Shown here: piece after piece, positions 1 through 8,576 of the stretch
How positions within the stretch are numbered: position 1 is the first letter of the stretch
Layout of the letters: each line of letters begins with the position of its first letter
Assembly (NCBI GenBank): GCA_945865815.1
Contig: CAMBFR010000037.1
Coordinates: 1-33,563 of the forward strand
Length of the DNA: 33,563 nucleotides
Source: Candidatus Sulfopaludibacter sp. SbA3
GTDB lineage: Bacteria; Acidobacteriota; Terriglobia; 20CM-2-55-15
Reading direction: 5' to 3'
Made by a program: the position numbers and the translations under genes
Notes under the pieces: model-generated
The model's input: only the letters and a program-made list of their open reading frames with translations
What the model was told of the DNA's origin: nothing
The model's database searches: none

Positions 1-33
1 AGACAGGAGGGGAATTAGTAGGCCTATAAAGAA

Positions 34-1041
34 ATGATTACCGACGCCATTCAGAAGCTCATTGAACGAAGCGATCTCACGGCAGCCGAAGCTCGTTCGG
101 CCATGGAAGAGATCATGGCGGGCAAGGCGAGCGATGCCCAGATAGCGGCATTTCTTACGGCGCTGCGAATGAAAGGCGAAACCTCGACCGAGCTCGTGAG
201 TTTTGCCCGCGTCATGCGCGAAAGAGCTGAGAGATTCTGGGATGGCGAGGTTCTTGCAGTATTGGATACAGCCGGCACAGGGGGAGATCGATCCGGCACG
301 TTCAATATTTCAACCGCGGCAGCTTTTGTCGCGGCCGGGGCTGGAGTTCGCGTTGCCAAGCACGGAAATCGCGCGGCCAGCAGCAAGTGCGGAAGCGCCG
401 ACGTCATGGAAGCCCTTGGCGTCGATATTCAGATGCCGATTGAAGTCCTCCGCAGGGCGGTAACGGAAGTCGGCATCGGTTTTCTATTTGCGCAGCGCTT
501 TCACAGTTCAATGAAGTACGTTGCCCCTGTGCGATCGCAACTCAAGGTAAGAACCGTCTTCAATATTCTTGGGCCGCTCGCGAATCCGGCCTCAGCCCGC
601 TTTCAAGTTATTGGCGTGGCATCGGCCGAAGTGATCGATCTGATGTCGAATGCACTGGCAGGTCTGGAAGTGGAGCACGCTTTCGTCGTTCACGGGGATG
701 ATGGCGTCGATGAGATCTCCCTGTCGGCGAGAACGCAAGTGACCGAAGTTCGTGGTGGCGAGATGCGGACCTTTTTCATAAGTCCCGAAGACTTTGGCAT
801 CGCGCGCGCGTCCGCTGAATCTATCCGCGGTGGCGACGCCCCGGAGAATGCTGCCATCATTGAGGGTGTACTCGGCGGCAACCCCGGTCCCCACCGGGAT
901 GTCGTGTTGCTCAACGCTGCGGCCGCGATTACCGCGGGCGGCGCCGCGGAAAGTCTCAATGAGGGAATTCGCGTAGCCGCAGACTCGATCGACAGCGGAT
1001 CGGCTCTGAAGAAACTGCAGGCGCTGCGGGAATTTCGATAG
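34..1041 (+). CDS. trpD: Anthranilate phosphoribosyltransferase (TrpD)
   Basis: The product transfers phosphoribose from PRPP to anthranilate, the second step of the tryptophan branch, in the cytoplasm. It is 335 residues, normal for TrpD. The PRPP-binding glycine loop (DTAGTGGD, about residues 78-85), the following FNIST and the KHGNRAASSKCGSAD stretch (about 109-123) are all present. The ATG overlaps a TGA at 35-37, so an upstream reading frame may end there as a stop-start overlap; this could be the tail of trpG, but only 33 bases precede the gene and I cannot identify it. A purine-rich stretch at 5-12 is too far upstream to be a normal ribosome site. It is the first of seven consecutive aromatic biosynthesis genes. 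Confidence 0.95.
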   Translation: MITDAIQKLIERSDLTAAEARSAMEEIMAGKASDAQIAAFLTALRMKGETSTELVSFARVMRERAERFWDGEVLAVLDTAGTGGDRSGTFNISTAAAFVAAGAGVRVAKHGNRAASSKCGSADVMEALGVDIQMPIEVLRRAVTEVGIGFLFAQRFHSSMKYVAPVRSQLKVRTVFNILGPLANPASARFQVIGVASAEVIDLMSNALAGLEVEHAFVVHGDDGVDEISLSARTQVTEVRGGEMRTFFISPEDFGIARASAESIRGGDAPENAAIIEGVLGGNPGPHRDVVLLNAAAAITAGGAAESLNEGIRVAADSIDSGSALKKLQALREFR

Positions 1042-1050
1042 ACGGGATAT

Positions 1051-1842
1051 ATGAAGACACTCGAGAGCACACACATACTGGCGCAGATCGTTGAGGCCAA
1101 GCGCAAACGGCTTCAGGACGCGCGCCTGCGTGTGCCAGAAGCGATTGTCCGCCGGATGGCGGAAACCGTGCCGGCTGCGCCATCGTTCCATGATGCCTTG
1201 CTCACACCACGGCGAGTGCGGATCATCGCGGAATTGAAGAAAGCCTCTCCATCCAGAGGGGTGCTGAGCGAGAGCCTCGACATCGAAAAGACCGCACACG
1301 TCTATGCCAGGGCCGGCGCCGTCGCGATTTCCGTGGTGACCGAGGAGGATTTCTTCCAGGGCGATCTCGCCTGGCTGAACAAAGCGCGCAAGAGCTCCGG
1401 CCTTCCGGTACTTCGAAAGGACTTCGTCTTCGACCCTTTTCAGGTTTACGAGACGCGCGGGGCCGGCGCCAGCGCGATTCTTCTTATCGTGGCCATGCTC
1501 GATCCGGCGCAACTCAAGGATCTACTGGCTGTGGCAGAGAGCGTGAAGCTCGACGCCCTCGTCGAAGTACACGATGAGAACGAGTTGGATGAGGCCCTTG
1601 GCGCCGGGGCCACGATCATCGGTGTGAACAACAGGAATCTGAAGACATTTGAAGTGGATCTTCAGACATCCTACAGACTCGCGAAGCTCATTCCCGAAGA
1701 CCGGCTCCTGGTCGTTGAAAGCGGCATCCACAATCGCGAGGACGTGAACGGATTGGTTGATGCCGGGGCCGATGCATTTCTTGTCGGCGAATACTTCGTC
1801 ACCTCGGATGATCCCGCATCGGCGCTTCGGGGCTTGCTGTGA
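1051..1842 (+). CDS. trpC: Indole-3-glycerol phosphate synthase (TrpC)
   Basis: The enzyme closes the indole ring of CdRP to give indole-3-glycerol phosphate in tryptophan synthesis. It is a 263-residue single-domain TIM barrel. Family motifs visible include IAELKKASPSRG (about 59-70, with the phosphate-binding and catalytic Lys region), LRKDFVFDPFQVYE (about 121-134) and the C-terminal VESGIHNREDV and GADAFLVGE phosphate-binding loops. TrpF is a separate downstream gene here, unlike the enterobacterial TrpC-TrpF fusion. The gene follows trpD by 9 bases and its stop overlaps the trpF start, indicating translational coupling. Confidence 0.95.
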   Translation: MKTLESTHILAQIVEAKRKRLQDARLRVPEAIVRRMAETVPAAPSFHDALLTPRRVRIIAELKKASPSRGVLSESLDIEKTAHVYARAGAVAISVVTEEDFFQGDLAWLNKARKSSGLPVLRKDFVFDPFQVYETRGAGASAILLIVAMLDPAQLKDLLAVAESVKLDALVEVHDENELDEALGAGATIIGVNNRNLKTFEVDLQTSYRLAKLIPEDRLLVVESGIHNREDVNGLVDAGADAFLVGEYFVTSDDPASALRGLL

Positions 1843-2471
1843 CACGCGTCAAGATCTGTGGAATTACGGAGTTTGAAGACGCGCGCGACGCGGTGCTTCT
1901 GGGCGCCGCCGCAATCGGCCTGAACTTTTGTGAAAAGAGCCCGCGTTACATCGAGGCTTCAAAGGCGGCGAAGATCATCGAGCAGCTTCCGCCCTTTGTG
2001 ACGATCGTGGGGGTTTTCGTGAATCATCCGGATCCGCAGAACCTGGAAGACTTCGCATTGTCATTGGGTCTGCACGCCGTTCAGCTTCATGGCAACGAGA
2101 CGCCGGACTACTGCTCGATGATCCAGCGTGTCAAGGTCGTGAAGGCCCTTCGCGTCGATGAGACTTTTCGAGTCGACCTCATGCGAAATTACGGAGCCGG
2201 AACGTTTCTCCTGGACGCCAGTAATCCGGGATCCGGTCAGGTGTTCGACTGGAATCGGGTCTACGGAGCGAATGCGTTCGGATCTATCATCATCGCCGGC
2301 GGGATGACTGACGGCAACGTCGGGGAGGTTATCAACAAACTCCATCCTTTTGCGGTGGATGTTGCCAGTGGCGTTGAGTCCGCTCCCGGCAAGAAGGACT
2401 ACGACAAAATGCGGCGCTTTATCGAAGCCGTGCAGTGCGCGGACGTCGCGCTAATGGACTCGTCATCATGA
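1839..2471 (+). CDS. trpF: Phosphoribosylanthranilate isomerase (TrpF)
   Basis: The enzyme performs the Amadori rearrangement of PRA to CdRP, the step between TrpD and TrpC. It is 210 residues, the standard monofunctional size. The N-terminal [14 protein letters not shown] contains the catalytic Cys (KICG), and the catalytic Asp region lies in [18 protein letters not shown]. The C-terminal [16 protein letters not shown] is the usual phosphate-binding end. Translation starts at a GTG that overlaps the trpC stop (GTGA), and its own stop overlaps the trpB ATG, so all three are probably coupled. The last residues (about 200-210) are a poorly conserved tail. Confidence 0.94.
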   Translation: MTRVKICGITEFEDARDAVLLGAAAIGLNFCEKSPRYIEASKAAKIIEQLPPFVTIVGVFVNHPDPQNLEDFALSLGLHAVQLHGNETPDYCSMIQRVKVVKALRVDETFRVDLMRNYGAGTFLLDASNPGSGQVFDWNRVYGANAFGSIIIAGGMTDGNVGEVINKLHPFAVDVASGVESAPGKKDYDKMRRFIEAVQCADVALMDSSS

Positions 2472-3634
2472 GCACAAAAGGACATTTCGGCGATTACGGC
2501 GGGCAATTTGTTCCCGAAACTTTGATGCATCCGCTCGAGGAACTCGAGGCCGCATACGACGCCGCGCAGCGTGATCCGGCGTTCCATGCCCGGCTCGACG
2601 ACCTCTACCGGAATTACTCCGGCCGCCCGACACCTCTCTACTTCGCGGAGAGGCTCACCAGCGAGTGGGGCGGCGGCAGGATTTACCTCAAGCGTGAGGA
2701 TTTGAATCATACGGGTGCGCACAAGATCAACCATTGCCTTGGCCAGGGATTGCTCGCCGTGCGGATGGGCAAAAAGCGTGTCATCGCGGAAACGGGCGCA
2801 GGTCAGCATGGAGTCGCATCCGCGACGGTGTGCGCGCTGCTCGGACTGGAATGCGACGTCTACATGGGAGAAGAGGACATCCGCCGCCAGGAATTAAATG
2901 TGTTTCGAATGAAGCTGCTTGGCGCGCGCGTCATTCCCGTCTCCTCCGGCAGCAAAACTCTCAAAGATTCCATTAACGAAGCGATGCGGGATTGGGTGAC
3001 CAATGTCCGGACGACCTATTACATGCTTGGATCCGTGCTTGGCCCGCATCCGTACCCAACCATGGTCCGCGACTTCCAATCCGTGATCGGCCGGGAGGTT
3101 CGTGTACAGATCATCGAAAAGGAGGGACGTCTGCCCGATGTTCTCGTCGCCTGCGTTGGGGGAGGCAGCAACTCGATCGGCCTGTTTTACGACTTTGTTC
3201 AGGACAGCCGGATCCAGATGATTGGCGTCGAAGCTGGAGGCCGCGGTCCGAAGCTCGGCGATCACGCGGCACGGTTCTCCGGGGGCAGGCCCGGGGTTTT
3301 GCACGGGACGTACTCGTACATTTTGCAGGATGCCGATGGGCAGGTCGTGCCCACGCACTCGGTTTCGGCCGGACTCGATTATCCGGCCGTCGGACCGGAG
3401 CACGCCACACTGCACGACACCGGCCGCGTTACCTATACGTCCATCGATGATCGGGAAGCGCTCGCCGCTTTTAACGAATTGTGCCGGCTTGAAGGAATCA
3501 TTCCTGCGCTGGAAAGCGCCCACGCCGTGGCCCAGGCGAAGAAGCTGAAGCTGTCTCCCGATCAGATCGTGGTGATCAATCTATCCGGCCGCGGTGACAA
3601 GGACGTCGCCGAAGTCATGCGGATAATAGGATGA
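2468..3634 (+). CDS. trpB: Tryptophan synthase beta subunit (TrpB)
   Basis: This PLP enzyme condenses indole with L-serine to make tryptophan, paired with TrpA. I start it at the ATG at 2468, which overlaps the trpF stop (ATGA) and gives the usual 388-residue protein beginning [18 protein letters not shown] longer frame from 2435 would add 11 unconserved residues. The PLP lysine is K86 in HTGAHKIN, the glycine-rich phosphate loop is GGGSNSIG (about 224-231), and the substrate loop ETGAGQHG is intact. It is the standard TrpB1 class by these motifs. The gap to trpA is 43 bases, the largest between the trp genes. Confidence 0.96.
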   Translation: MSTKGHFGDYGGQFVPETLMHPLEELEAAYDAAQRDPAFHARLDDLYRNYSGRPTPLYFAERLTSEWGGGRIYLKREDLNHTGAHKINHCLGQGLLAVRMGKKRVIAETGAGQHGVASATVCALLGLECDVYMGEEDIRRQELNVFRMKLLGARVIPVSSGSKTLKDSINEAMRDWVTNVRTTYYMLGSVLGPHPYPTMVRDFQSVIGREVRVQIIEKEGRLPDVLVACVGGGSNSIGLFYDFVQDSRIQMIGVEAGGRGPKLGDHAARFSGGRPGVLHGTYSYILQDADGQVVPTHSVSAGLDYPAVGPEHATLHDTGRVTYTSIDDREALAAFNELCRLEGIIPALESAHAVAQAKKLKLSPDQIVVINLSGRGDKDVAEVMRIIG

Positions 3635-3677
3635 TCGGCCGCGAAAGCAAGCTCGAGGCAATGCAGCACTTTAATAT

Positions 3678-4445
3678 ATGAATCGCATCGAAAAGGCGTT
3701 TGCCCGCAAAGCGTTCATCCCCTACATCACGGCTGGCGACCCCAGTCTGGAAGTCACACGTGATCTTGTTCTTGCGATGAGTGCCGCGGGCGCGGACATC
3801 ATCGAGCTGGGTGTGCCGTTTTCGGACCCGATAGCCGACGGGCCCGTGATTCAGCGCGCAACCGAGCGCGCGCTGAATCACGGCGTCACGCTCGCGAAAG
3901 TACTGCAATTGGTGAGGGAGATTCGCAAACAATCGCAGGTACCACTGATGCTGTTCAGCTATTTCAACCCGCTCTTAAACTATGGCCTCGAAAGGCTGGC
4001 TAAGGACGCCGTGGACGCCGGCGTGGATGGCGTGCTTGCGAGCGACCTCACTGTTGAAGAATCGGAGCCGTACCGGAGCGCGATGAGCAGGGCCGGATTG
4101 AATACAGTCTTCCTGGCGGCTCCGACGAGTTCTTCCGAACGGTTGACCACAATTGCGAAGGCATCGACCGGGTTTCTCTATGCGGTATCGCGAACCGGCG
4201 TGACCGGCGAGCGGCAGGAGCTGGCTGCAGATTTGAAAGAGTTTCTCGCAACGTTGCGGCATCACACAAAATTGCCGATCGCTGTCGGTTTCGGCATATC
4301 GACTCCCGAGCAGGTACGGGCCGTGTGGCAGGAGGCCGATGGCGCCGTCGTGGGCAGCGCAATCGTTAAAGAAATAGAAAGGCACATCGGCAAAAGCGAT
4401 CTTGTAGACCGTGTAGCCGCCTTTTCGAAATGGTTGAGAGCATGA
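3678..4445 (+). CDS. trpA: Tryptophan synthase alpha subunit (TrpA)
   Basis: This TIM-barrel subunit cleaves indole-3-glycerol phosphate and channels indole to TrpB. It is 255 residues. The two catalytic acids are visible in IIELGVPFSDPIADGP: E43 and D54 by this numbering, matching the Glu/Asp pair of the family. FIPYITAGDP at the N-terminus and the phosphate-binding VGFGIS and GAVVGSAIV stretches near the C-terminus are present. The stop codon overlaps the ATG of the chorismate mutase gene, so TrpA and AroQ expression are probably coupled. Confidence 0.95.
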   Translation: MNRIEKAFARKAFIPYITAGDPSLEVTRDLVLAMSAAGADIIELGVPFSDPIADGPVIQRATERALNHGVTLAKVLQLVREIRKQSQVPLMLFSYFNPLLNYGLERLAKDAVDAGVDGVLASDLTVEESEPYRSAMSRAGLNTVFLAAPTSSSERLTTIAKASTGFLYAVSRTGVTGERQELAADLKEFLATLRHHTKLPIAVGFGISTPEQVRAVWQEADGAVVGSAIVKEIERHIGKSDLVDRVAAFSKWLRA

Positions 4446-4729
4446 ACATAGAAGATTGGCGTCGCAAAATCGATGAGATCGACCGCAAGCTGGTTGATCT
4501 TTTGAACGAGCGCTCCCAATGCGCTATTGAAATCGGGAAAATCAAGAGAGTCACACAAATGCGAGTTTACGATCCGGATCGTGAGCGCCAGGTGTTCGAG
4601 AACGTGACGCGCCGGAACGGTGGGCCGCTGGATCACGAAAGCCTGAAGCGGCTATTCGAGCGTGTGATCGATGAGTGCACTCGAATTGAGCGGCGCACGT
4701 CGGCCAGTGATTCGGACACAGAAGTATAA
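4442..4729 (+). CDS. aroQ: Chorismate mutase, AroQ type
   Basis: A stand-alone 95-residue AroQ-fold chorismate mutase converts chorismate to prephenate, the first step of the phenylalanine/tyrosine branch. The start at 4442 is chosen because it overlaps the trpA stop (ATGA) and follows a GAGAG stretch; a start at 4430 would add four residues. Helix 1 reads RRKIDEIDRKLVDLLNER, followed by AIEIGKIK and YDPDRERQVFENV, which carry the family's active-site Arg, Lys and Glu positions. It sits between trpA and tyrA, so trp and tyr/phe branch enzymes share a transcript. The acidic tail (about 86-95) looks unstructured. Confidence 0.9.
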   Translation: MNIEDWRRKIDEIDRKLVDLLNERSQCAIEIGKIKRVTQMRVYDPDRERQVFENVTRRNGGPLDHESLKRLFERVIDECTRIERRTSASDSDTEV

Positions 4730-4762
4730 GTCGGAGTTTTAGATACATAACCGCCGCGTCAA

Positions 4763-5509
4763 ATGGCATTACCTGAATCAGTCACGATTGTCGGAACAGG
4801 TCTTATTGGAGGTTCGCTGGCGCTTGCGCTGAAGCGCGCCGCGCCCGGGATTCGTGTGGTCGGAGTCGACAGGTCCGAGGCGCTTGCCGAGGCACAGGAG
4901 CTGGGCATCGTGGAAGCAGGCGATCCGCGGGCGTCCGAATTGTTCGTGCTTGCGGCTCCCGTGGGACAGATCCTGAATCTGCTCGACGAGCTGAATCCCG
5001 GCCACGCGCTCGTCACCGATGTAGGAAGCACAAAAGCGGCGATCTGCCGCAAAGCCGAAGAACGCGGAGTCCGCTTCATTGGCGGCCATCCCCTGGCCGG
5101 TTCCGAGAAAAGCGGGCCCCGAGCCGCCAGCGCCGATCTGTTCAAGGGCACGCACTATTTTCTCTGTCCTGTTTCCACAACGCCTCCGGACGCTACAAAG
5201 GTAATGGTGGAACTGGTCTCGGCCGTTGGCGCCATCCCCCGGATCATTTCACCTGATGAGCACGATCGGCTGGTGGCCCAAATCAGCCATCTGCCCCAGC
5301 TCGTCTCCGATATACTGGCCGCGCATACGGCTTCCAACTACGACTTCGCAGGCCCGGGCCTGAAGTCCATGACGCGCCTTGCGGCGAGTCCCGCAAGTGT
5401 CTGGCGCGATATCTTTAAGACGTCCGGGTTTTTGCCGCATGAAATCCGGTCTTTCATGAATCGCCTCAGCGAAGCTCTGGAGGCGCTGGAGCGAGACAAG
5501 AATGAATAA
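4763..5509 (+). CDS. tyrA: Prephenate dehydrogenase (TyrA)
   Basis: The enzyme oxidatively decarboxylates prephenate (or arogenate) to the tyrosine precursor with NAD(P). It has 248 residues: an N-terminal Rossmann fold with GTGLIGGS (11-18), then the helical prephenate domain. The active-site stretch GGHPLAGSEKSG contains His109, and ISHLPQLVSDIL is a typical later motif. No ACT regulatory domain is present, so feedback control by tyrosine through that domain is unlikely. Substrate preference between prephenate and arogenate cannot be decided by eye. Its stop overlaps the start of scoA by eight bases, tying aromatic synthesis genes to the CoA-transferase pair. Confidence 0.93.
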   Translation: MALPESVTIVGTGLIGGSLALALKRAAPGIRVVGVDRSEALAEAQELGIVEAGDPRASELFVLAAPVGQILNLLDELNPGHALVTDVGSTKAAICRKAEERGVRFIGGHPLAGSEKSGPRAASADLFKGTHYFLCPVSTTPPDATKVMVELVSAVGAIPRIISPDEHDRLVAQISHLPQLVSDILAAHTASNYDFAGPGLKSMTRLAASPASVWRDIFKTSGFLPHEIRSFMNRLSEALEALERDKNE

Positions 5510-6203
5510 GGTGGTTCACGATTCGCTCGAGGCCATTGCCGGACTCACGGACGGCGCAACCATCATGGTGGGTGGCTTTGGCCTGTGCGGCATCCCGGAA
5601 AACCTCATTGCCGCGATCCGCGAGAAGGGCGTCAAGGACCTTACCGTCATCAGTAACAATGCCGGAGTCGATGAGTTCGGTGTCGGAGTCCTGCTTTACA
5701 ATGGGCAGATCCGAAAAATGATTTCCACGTACGTCGGCGAGAACCAACTGTTTGAAAGGCTCGCGCTTTCCGGTGAGCTGGACGTGGAGCTGGTTCCTCA
5801 GGGAACGTTCGCCGAACGCATTCGAGCAGGCGGCGCCGGCATTGCGGGTTTCTACACCCCGGCGGGGTACGGCACCCTTATCGCCGAAGGCAAAGAAACG
5901 CGCGAGTTTGACGGCCGCATGCACATTCTGGAGCGCGCTCTGACCGCCGACTTTGCATTTGTGAAAGCATGGAAAGGCGATCGATGGGGCAACCTTGTTT
6001 ACAGAAAGACAGCCCGCAATTTCAATCCGGTTATGGCGACCGCCGGGCGAGTTACAGTCGCAGAGGTGGAGAATCTGGTGCAGGTCGGAGAGTTGGAGCC
6101 GGACTCCGTACACACTCCCGCGATTTACGTTCAACGAATCCTGCAGGGCACGAATTACTCCAGGCGTATCGAGAAGCGGACCGTTAGAAAGCGGGGTGCT
6201 TAA
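5502..6203 (+). CDS. scoA: 3-oxoacid CoA-transferase, subunit A
   Basis: Subunit A of a class I CoA-transferase, most similar in motif to succinyl-CoA:3-oxoacid CoA-transferase. It acts with subunit B to move CoA between succinate and acetoacetate. It is 233 residues, the usual size. The N-terminal GATIMVGGFGLCGIPENLI (about 20-38) is the family signature. It overlaps tyrA by eight bases and abuts scoB directly (TAAATG). An acetate/butyrate-acetoacetate CoA-transferase is an alternative, since substrate specificity is not readable from motifs. Confidence 0.93.
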   Translation: MNKVVHDSLEAIAGLTDGATIMVGGFGLCGIPENLIAAIREKGVKDLTVISNNAGVDEFGVGVLLYNGQIRKMISTYVGENQLFERLALSGELDVELVPQGTFAERIRAGGAGIAGFYTPAGYGTLIAEGKETREFDGRMHILERALTADFAFVKAWKGDRWGNLVYRKTARNFNPVMATAGRVTVAEVENLVQVGELEPDSVHTPAIYVQRILQGTNYSRRIEKRTVRKRGA

Positions 6204-6866
6204 ATGAGCGGTCTGCCGATCCGTGAAATTATCAGCCGCCGAATCGCCCGCGAGATGAAAGACGGATTCACCGTGAATCTCGGCATCGGAATGCCGACGC
6301 TCTGCGCCAACTACATTCCCGAGGGCATGGAGGTGCTCCTGCAATCGGAAAACGGGCTGCTCGGCATTGGTCCGTTTCCGATCGAGGGATCCGAAGACCC
6401 CGATCTCATCAACGCCGGAAAGGAAACGGTGACGGAAATTCCCGGCGCATCGTACTTTTCCAGCGCCGATTCATTTGCCATGATCCGCGGCGGTCACGTG
6501 GACCTCACAGTTCTTGGCGCGATGGAAGTGGATGAACTCGGGAACCTGGCCAATTGGATGATTCCGGGCAAGATGGTCAAAGGCATGGGTGGCGCCATGG
6601 ACCTCGTGGCAGGGGCAAAGCGCGTAATCGTGGCCATGGAGCATGCGACGAAGGAAGGGAAACCGAAGATCCTCAGGAAATGCAGGCTTCCACTGACAGG
6701 CCTCGAAGTTGTCGATACGATCGTTACCGAGCTGTGCCTGCTCGATGTGACTCCCCGCGGGCTGGTTCTGCGCGAACTTCGCGAGGGCGTGACGATTGAC
6801 GAGGTCCAGCGCGTAACGGAACCAAAGCTGATCGTCGAAGGCGATGTTCGGAAGATGGAATTTTAG
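6204..6866 (+). CDS. scoB: 3-oxoacid CoA-transferase, subunit B
   Basis: Subunit B carries the catalytic glutamate that forms the acyl-CoA thioester intermediate. It is 220 residues. The active-site signature [10 protein letters not shown] is intact with E49, preceded by [11 protein letters not shown], the usual entry loop. The gene starts immediately after the scoA stop. Together the pair would allow acetoacetate activation or ketone-body use. Being downstream of tyrA may simply reflect operon packing, although acetoacetate is also an end product of tyrosine breakdown. A REP-like hairpin follows the stop. Confidence 0.93.
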   Translation: MSGLPIREIISRRIAREMKDGFTVNLGIGMPTLCANYIPEGMEVLLQSENGLLGIGPFPIEGSEDPDLINAGKETVTEIPGASYFSSADSFAMIRGGHVDLTVLGAMEVDELGNLANWMIPGKMVKGMGGAMDLVAGAKRVIVAMEHATKEGKPKILRKCRLPLTGLEVVDTIVTELCLLDVTPRGLVLRELREGVTIDEVQRVTEPKLIVEGDVRKMEF

Positions 6867-6871
6867 AATTT

Positions 6872-6920
6872 GTCCCTCTCCCTCCGGGAGAGGGTGCCGC
6901 GAAGCGGCGGGTGAGGGTGT
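6872..6920. repeat. REP-like double-hairpin repeat
   Basis: Immediately after scoB lies a 9-bp perfect stem with 3-base loop (6874-6882 with 6886-6894), followed by a second hairpin (GCCGC at 6896-6900 with GCGGC at 6904-6908) and GGGTGAGGG. This combination resembles a widely dispersed intergenic repeat of bacterial chromosomes. It has no T-tract, so it is not a classical terminator. It may stabilise the upstream mRNA end or mark the boundary between the CoA-transferase and nucleotide-sugar genes. No second copy was noticed in this window. Confidence 0.6.
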
Positions 6921-6941
6921 TGGGCGGCACCCGGCTTGCGT

Positions 6942-7247
6942 ATGAAGCTGAATTCCATAGTCATTGTGAATCTTCAGAATCCCAAGGAGCGGTTCTTCGG
7001 CCGCCTTCTCGAAATTACATCGCCGGGTGTGACTGTGCGCGGCATCGACCTGCATGCATTCGAGGACTGGATGAATCACATCAACGATCGTGAGGAGAGC
7101 GGGGTCCGTCCGACGACCATGTTTTTTCCGCTCCATCGAATCGAGAAAATCCTTCTCGACGAGGGTATTGGCGCGATTCCGTCCCTGTCGGACACTTTCC
7201 TTACCAGGGTTGGATCGGCGGTTGAAGAGCATCTGGAGCAGGAATGA
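6942..7247 (+). CDS. Small protein of unknown function
   Basis: I do not recognise this 101-residue protein. The start at 6942 gives MKLNSIVIVNLQNPKERF; a TTG at 6936 would add two residues. It has no signal peptide or membrane segment. The pattern of short beta-like strands (SIVIVNL, RFFGRLLEITSPGVTVRGIDL) and a later FFPLHRIEKILLDEG suggests a compact beta-rich fold, loosely like an Sm/PilZ-type small barrel, but this is only impression. Its stop overlaps the start of the UDP-glucose dehydrogenase gene (ATGA), so it is probably co-translated with that gene. No clear ribosome site is visible. Confidence 0.75.
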   Translation: MKLNSIVIVNLQNPKERFFGRLLEITSPGVTVRGIDLHAFEDWMNHINDREESGVRPTTMFFPLHRIEKILLDEGIGAIPSLSDTFLTRVGSAVEEHLEQE

Positions 7248-8539
7248 ACATCGCTGTCATCGGTACCGGATACGTAGGTCTTGTTGCTGGAGCGTGCTTC
7301 GCAGAGAGCGGCAATGATGTCATCTGCGTCGATAACGATGCCGCGAAGATTGAAAACCTGAAGAACGGTGTCATTCCCATCTACGAACCCGGCCTTCCCG
7401 AGCTCATCGAGCGGAATATCCGTGAGGAACGCCTTACTTTTTCCACCGATCTCGAAGCGGCGATAAAGAAGACGTTCGTTATTTTCATTGCCGTCGGGAC
7501 GCCCATGCTGCCGTCCGGCGCCGCCGATCTCGGCAGTGTTTATGAGGTGGCGTCTGCGATCGGGCGTGTGATGGATCGTTACAAGGTGATCGTTACGAAA
7601 TCGACGGTTCCTGTCGGCACGACCGAGCAGATCCAGGCTTTAATCAGGAAGGAGACGAAGCAACCGTTCGACGTGGTGGCCAATCCGGAATTTCTCAAGC
7701 AGGGCTCGGCAGTCGAAGATTTCATGAAGCCCGACCGCATCGTTGTTGGATCGGCCGATCCTCGCCCGGCGGAAATTCTGAGGGACCTTTACGCGCCCTT
7801 CGTTCGCACCGGCGGCCCTGTGCTCTTAATGGACATTCGTTCCGCCGAGATGCTGAAGTACGCGGCCAATGCGTTTCTCGCGGCCCGAATTTCGTTCATG
7901 AACGAGATCGCAAATCTTTGCGAACAGGTCGGAGCCGATGTCGAAATGATTCGCAAGGGTCTGGCATCGGATTCGCGAATCGGACCCGCGTTCCTGTTTC
8001 CCGGCGTCGGTTTCGGCGGCAGTTGTTTTCCGAAGGATACTCGCGCGCTGATCCAGACAGGTGTCCAGCAGGAGTACGAGATGAAGATCCTTCAGGCAGT
8101 CGACACGGTGAATACGCTTCAGGCGTTGCGCTTCGTGGACAAGATTCGCAGCCATTACGGCAATCTGAGTGGAAAGCGGCTCGCCTTGTGGGGACTGTCT
8201 TTCAAGCCGCGCACGAACGATATGAGAGACGCGCCGTCGATTACCATCATCGAGACGCTTCTCCAGGAAGGCGCCGCTATTGTGGCGTATGATCCCGCGG
8301 CGATTGAAGATGCCAGGCAGATGTTTGAAACCCGAATCGAGTATTCGGGCGCCAACTACGCGTGTCTGGAGGGCGTCGACGGCCTCCTCGTGGTGACGGA
8401 ATGGCAGGCGTTCCGCAATCCGAACTTCGAACGAATGAAATCGCTCATGAACCAGCCGGTCATCTTCGACGGCCGAAACATTTACGATCCGGCGCACCTT
8501 CGCGAGCTTGGATTTACCTATTACGGTATCGGCCGCTGA
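7244..8539 (+). CDS. ugd: UDP-glucose 6-dehydrogenase
   Basis: The enzyme oxidises UDP-glucose twice with NAD to UDP-glucuronate, feeding cell-surface polysaccharide synthesis. It is 431 residues. The N-terminal Rossmann motif is IGTGYVGL (about 5-12), YEPGLPEL marks the substrate region, and the catalytic Cys261 is in GGSCFPKD. The conserved STVPVGTT and [14 protein letters not shown] blocks are present. It starts the nucleotide-sugar set, with its product being the substrate of the next gene's enzyme. It overlaps the preceding small gene by four bases. Confidence 0.95.
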   Translation: MNIAVIGTGYVGLVAGACFAESGNDVICVDNDAAKIENLKNGVIPIYEPGLPELIERNIREERLTFSTDLEAAIKKTFVIFIAVGTPMLPSGAADLGSVYEVASAIGRVMDRYKVIVTKSTVPVGTTEQIQALIRKETKQPFDVVANPEFLKQGSAVEDFMKPDRIVVGSADPRPAEILRDLYAPFVRTGGPVLLMDIRSAEMLKYAANAFLAARISFMNEIANLCEQVGADVEMIRKGLASDSRIGPAFLFPGVGFGGSCFPKDTRALIQTGVQQEYEMKILQAVDTVNTLQALRFVDKIRSHYGNLSGKRLALWGLSFKPRTNDMRDAPSITIIETLLQEGAAIVAYDPAAIEDARQMFETRIEYSGANYACLEGVDGLLVVTEWQAFRNPNFERMKSLMNQPVIFDGRNIYDPAHLRELGFTYYGIGR

Positions 8540-8540
8540 T

Positions 8541-8570
8541 GAAGACGTTGAAGACGATGAAGACGATGAA
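8541..8570 (+). repeat. Short tandem repeat, 9-base unit (GAAGACGAT)
   Basis: Directly after the ugd stop are three consecutive imperfect copies of GAAGACGAT (the first has GTT) and a partial fourth. They fill almost the whole gap before the next start codon. If the next gene used an upstream start, the repeat would encode an Asp/Glu-rich extension; I judge it non-coding spacer. Slippage here could change the distance between the two genes. Confidence 0.55.
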
Positions 8571-8576
8571 ACGGAA

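Noticed and set aside
1-33. 3' end of an upstream trpG
   Set aside because: All three frames stop within the first 37 bases, including a TGA overlapping the trpD start, but too little sequence is present to identify the gene.
592-1512. 306-codon minus-strand frame across trpD/trpC
   Set aside because: It is opposite two overlap-packed, fully recognisable enzymes and spans their junction. Nothing in its translation is recognisable.
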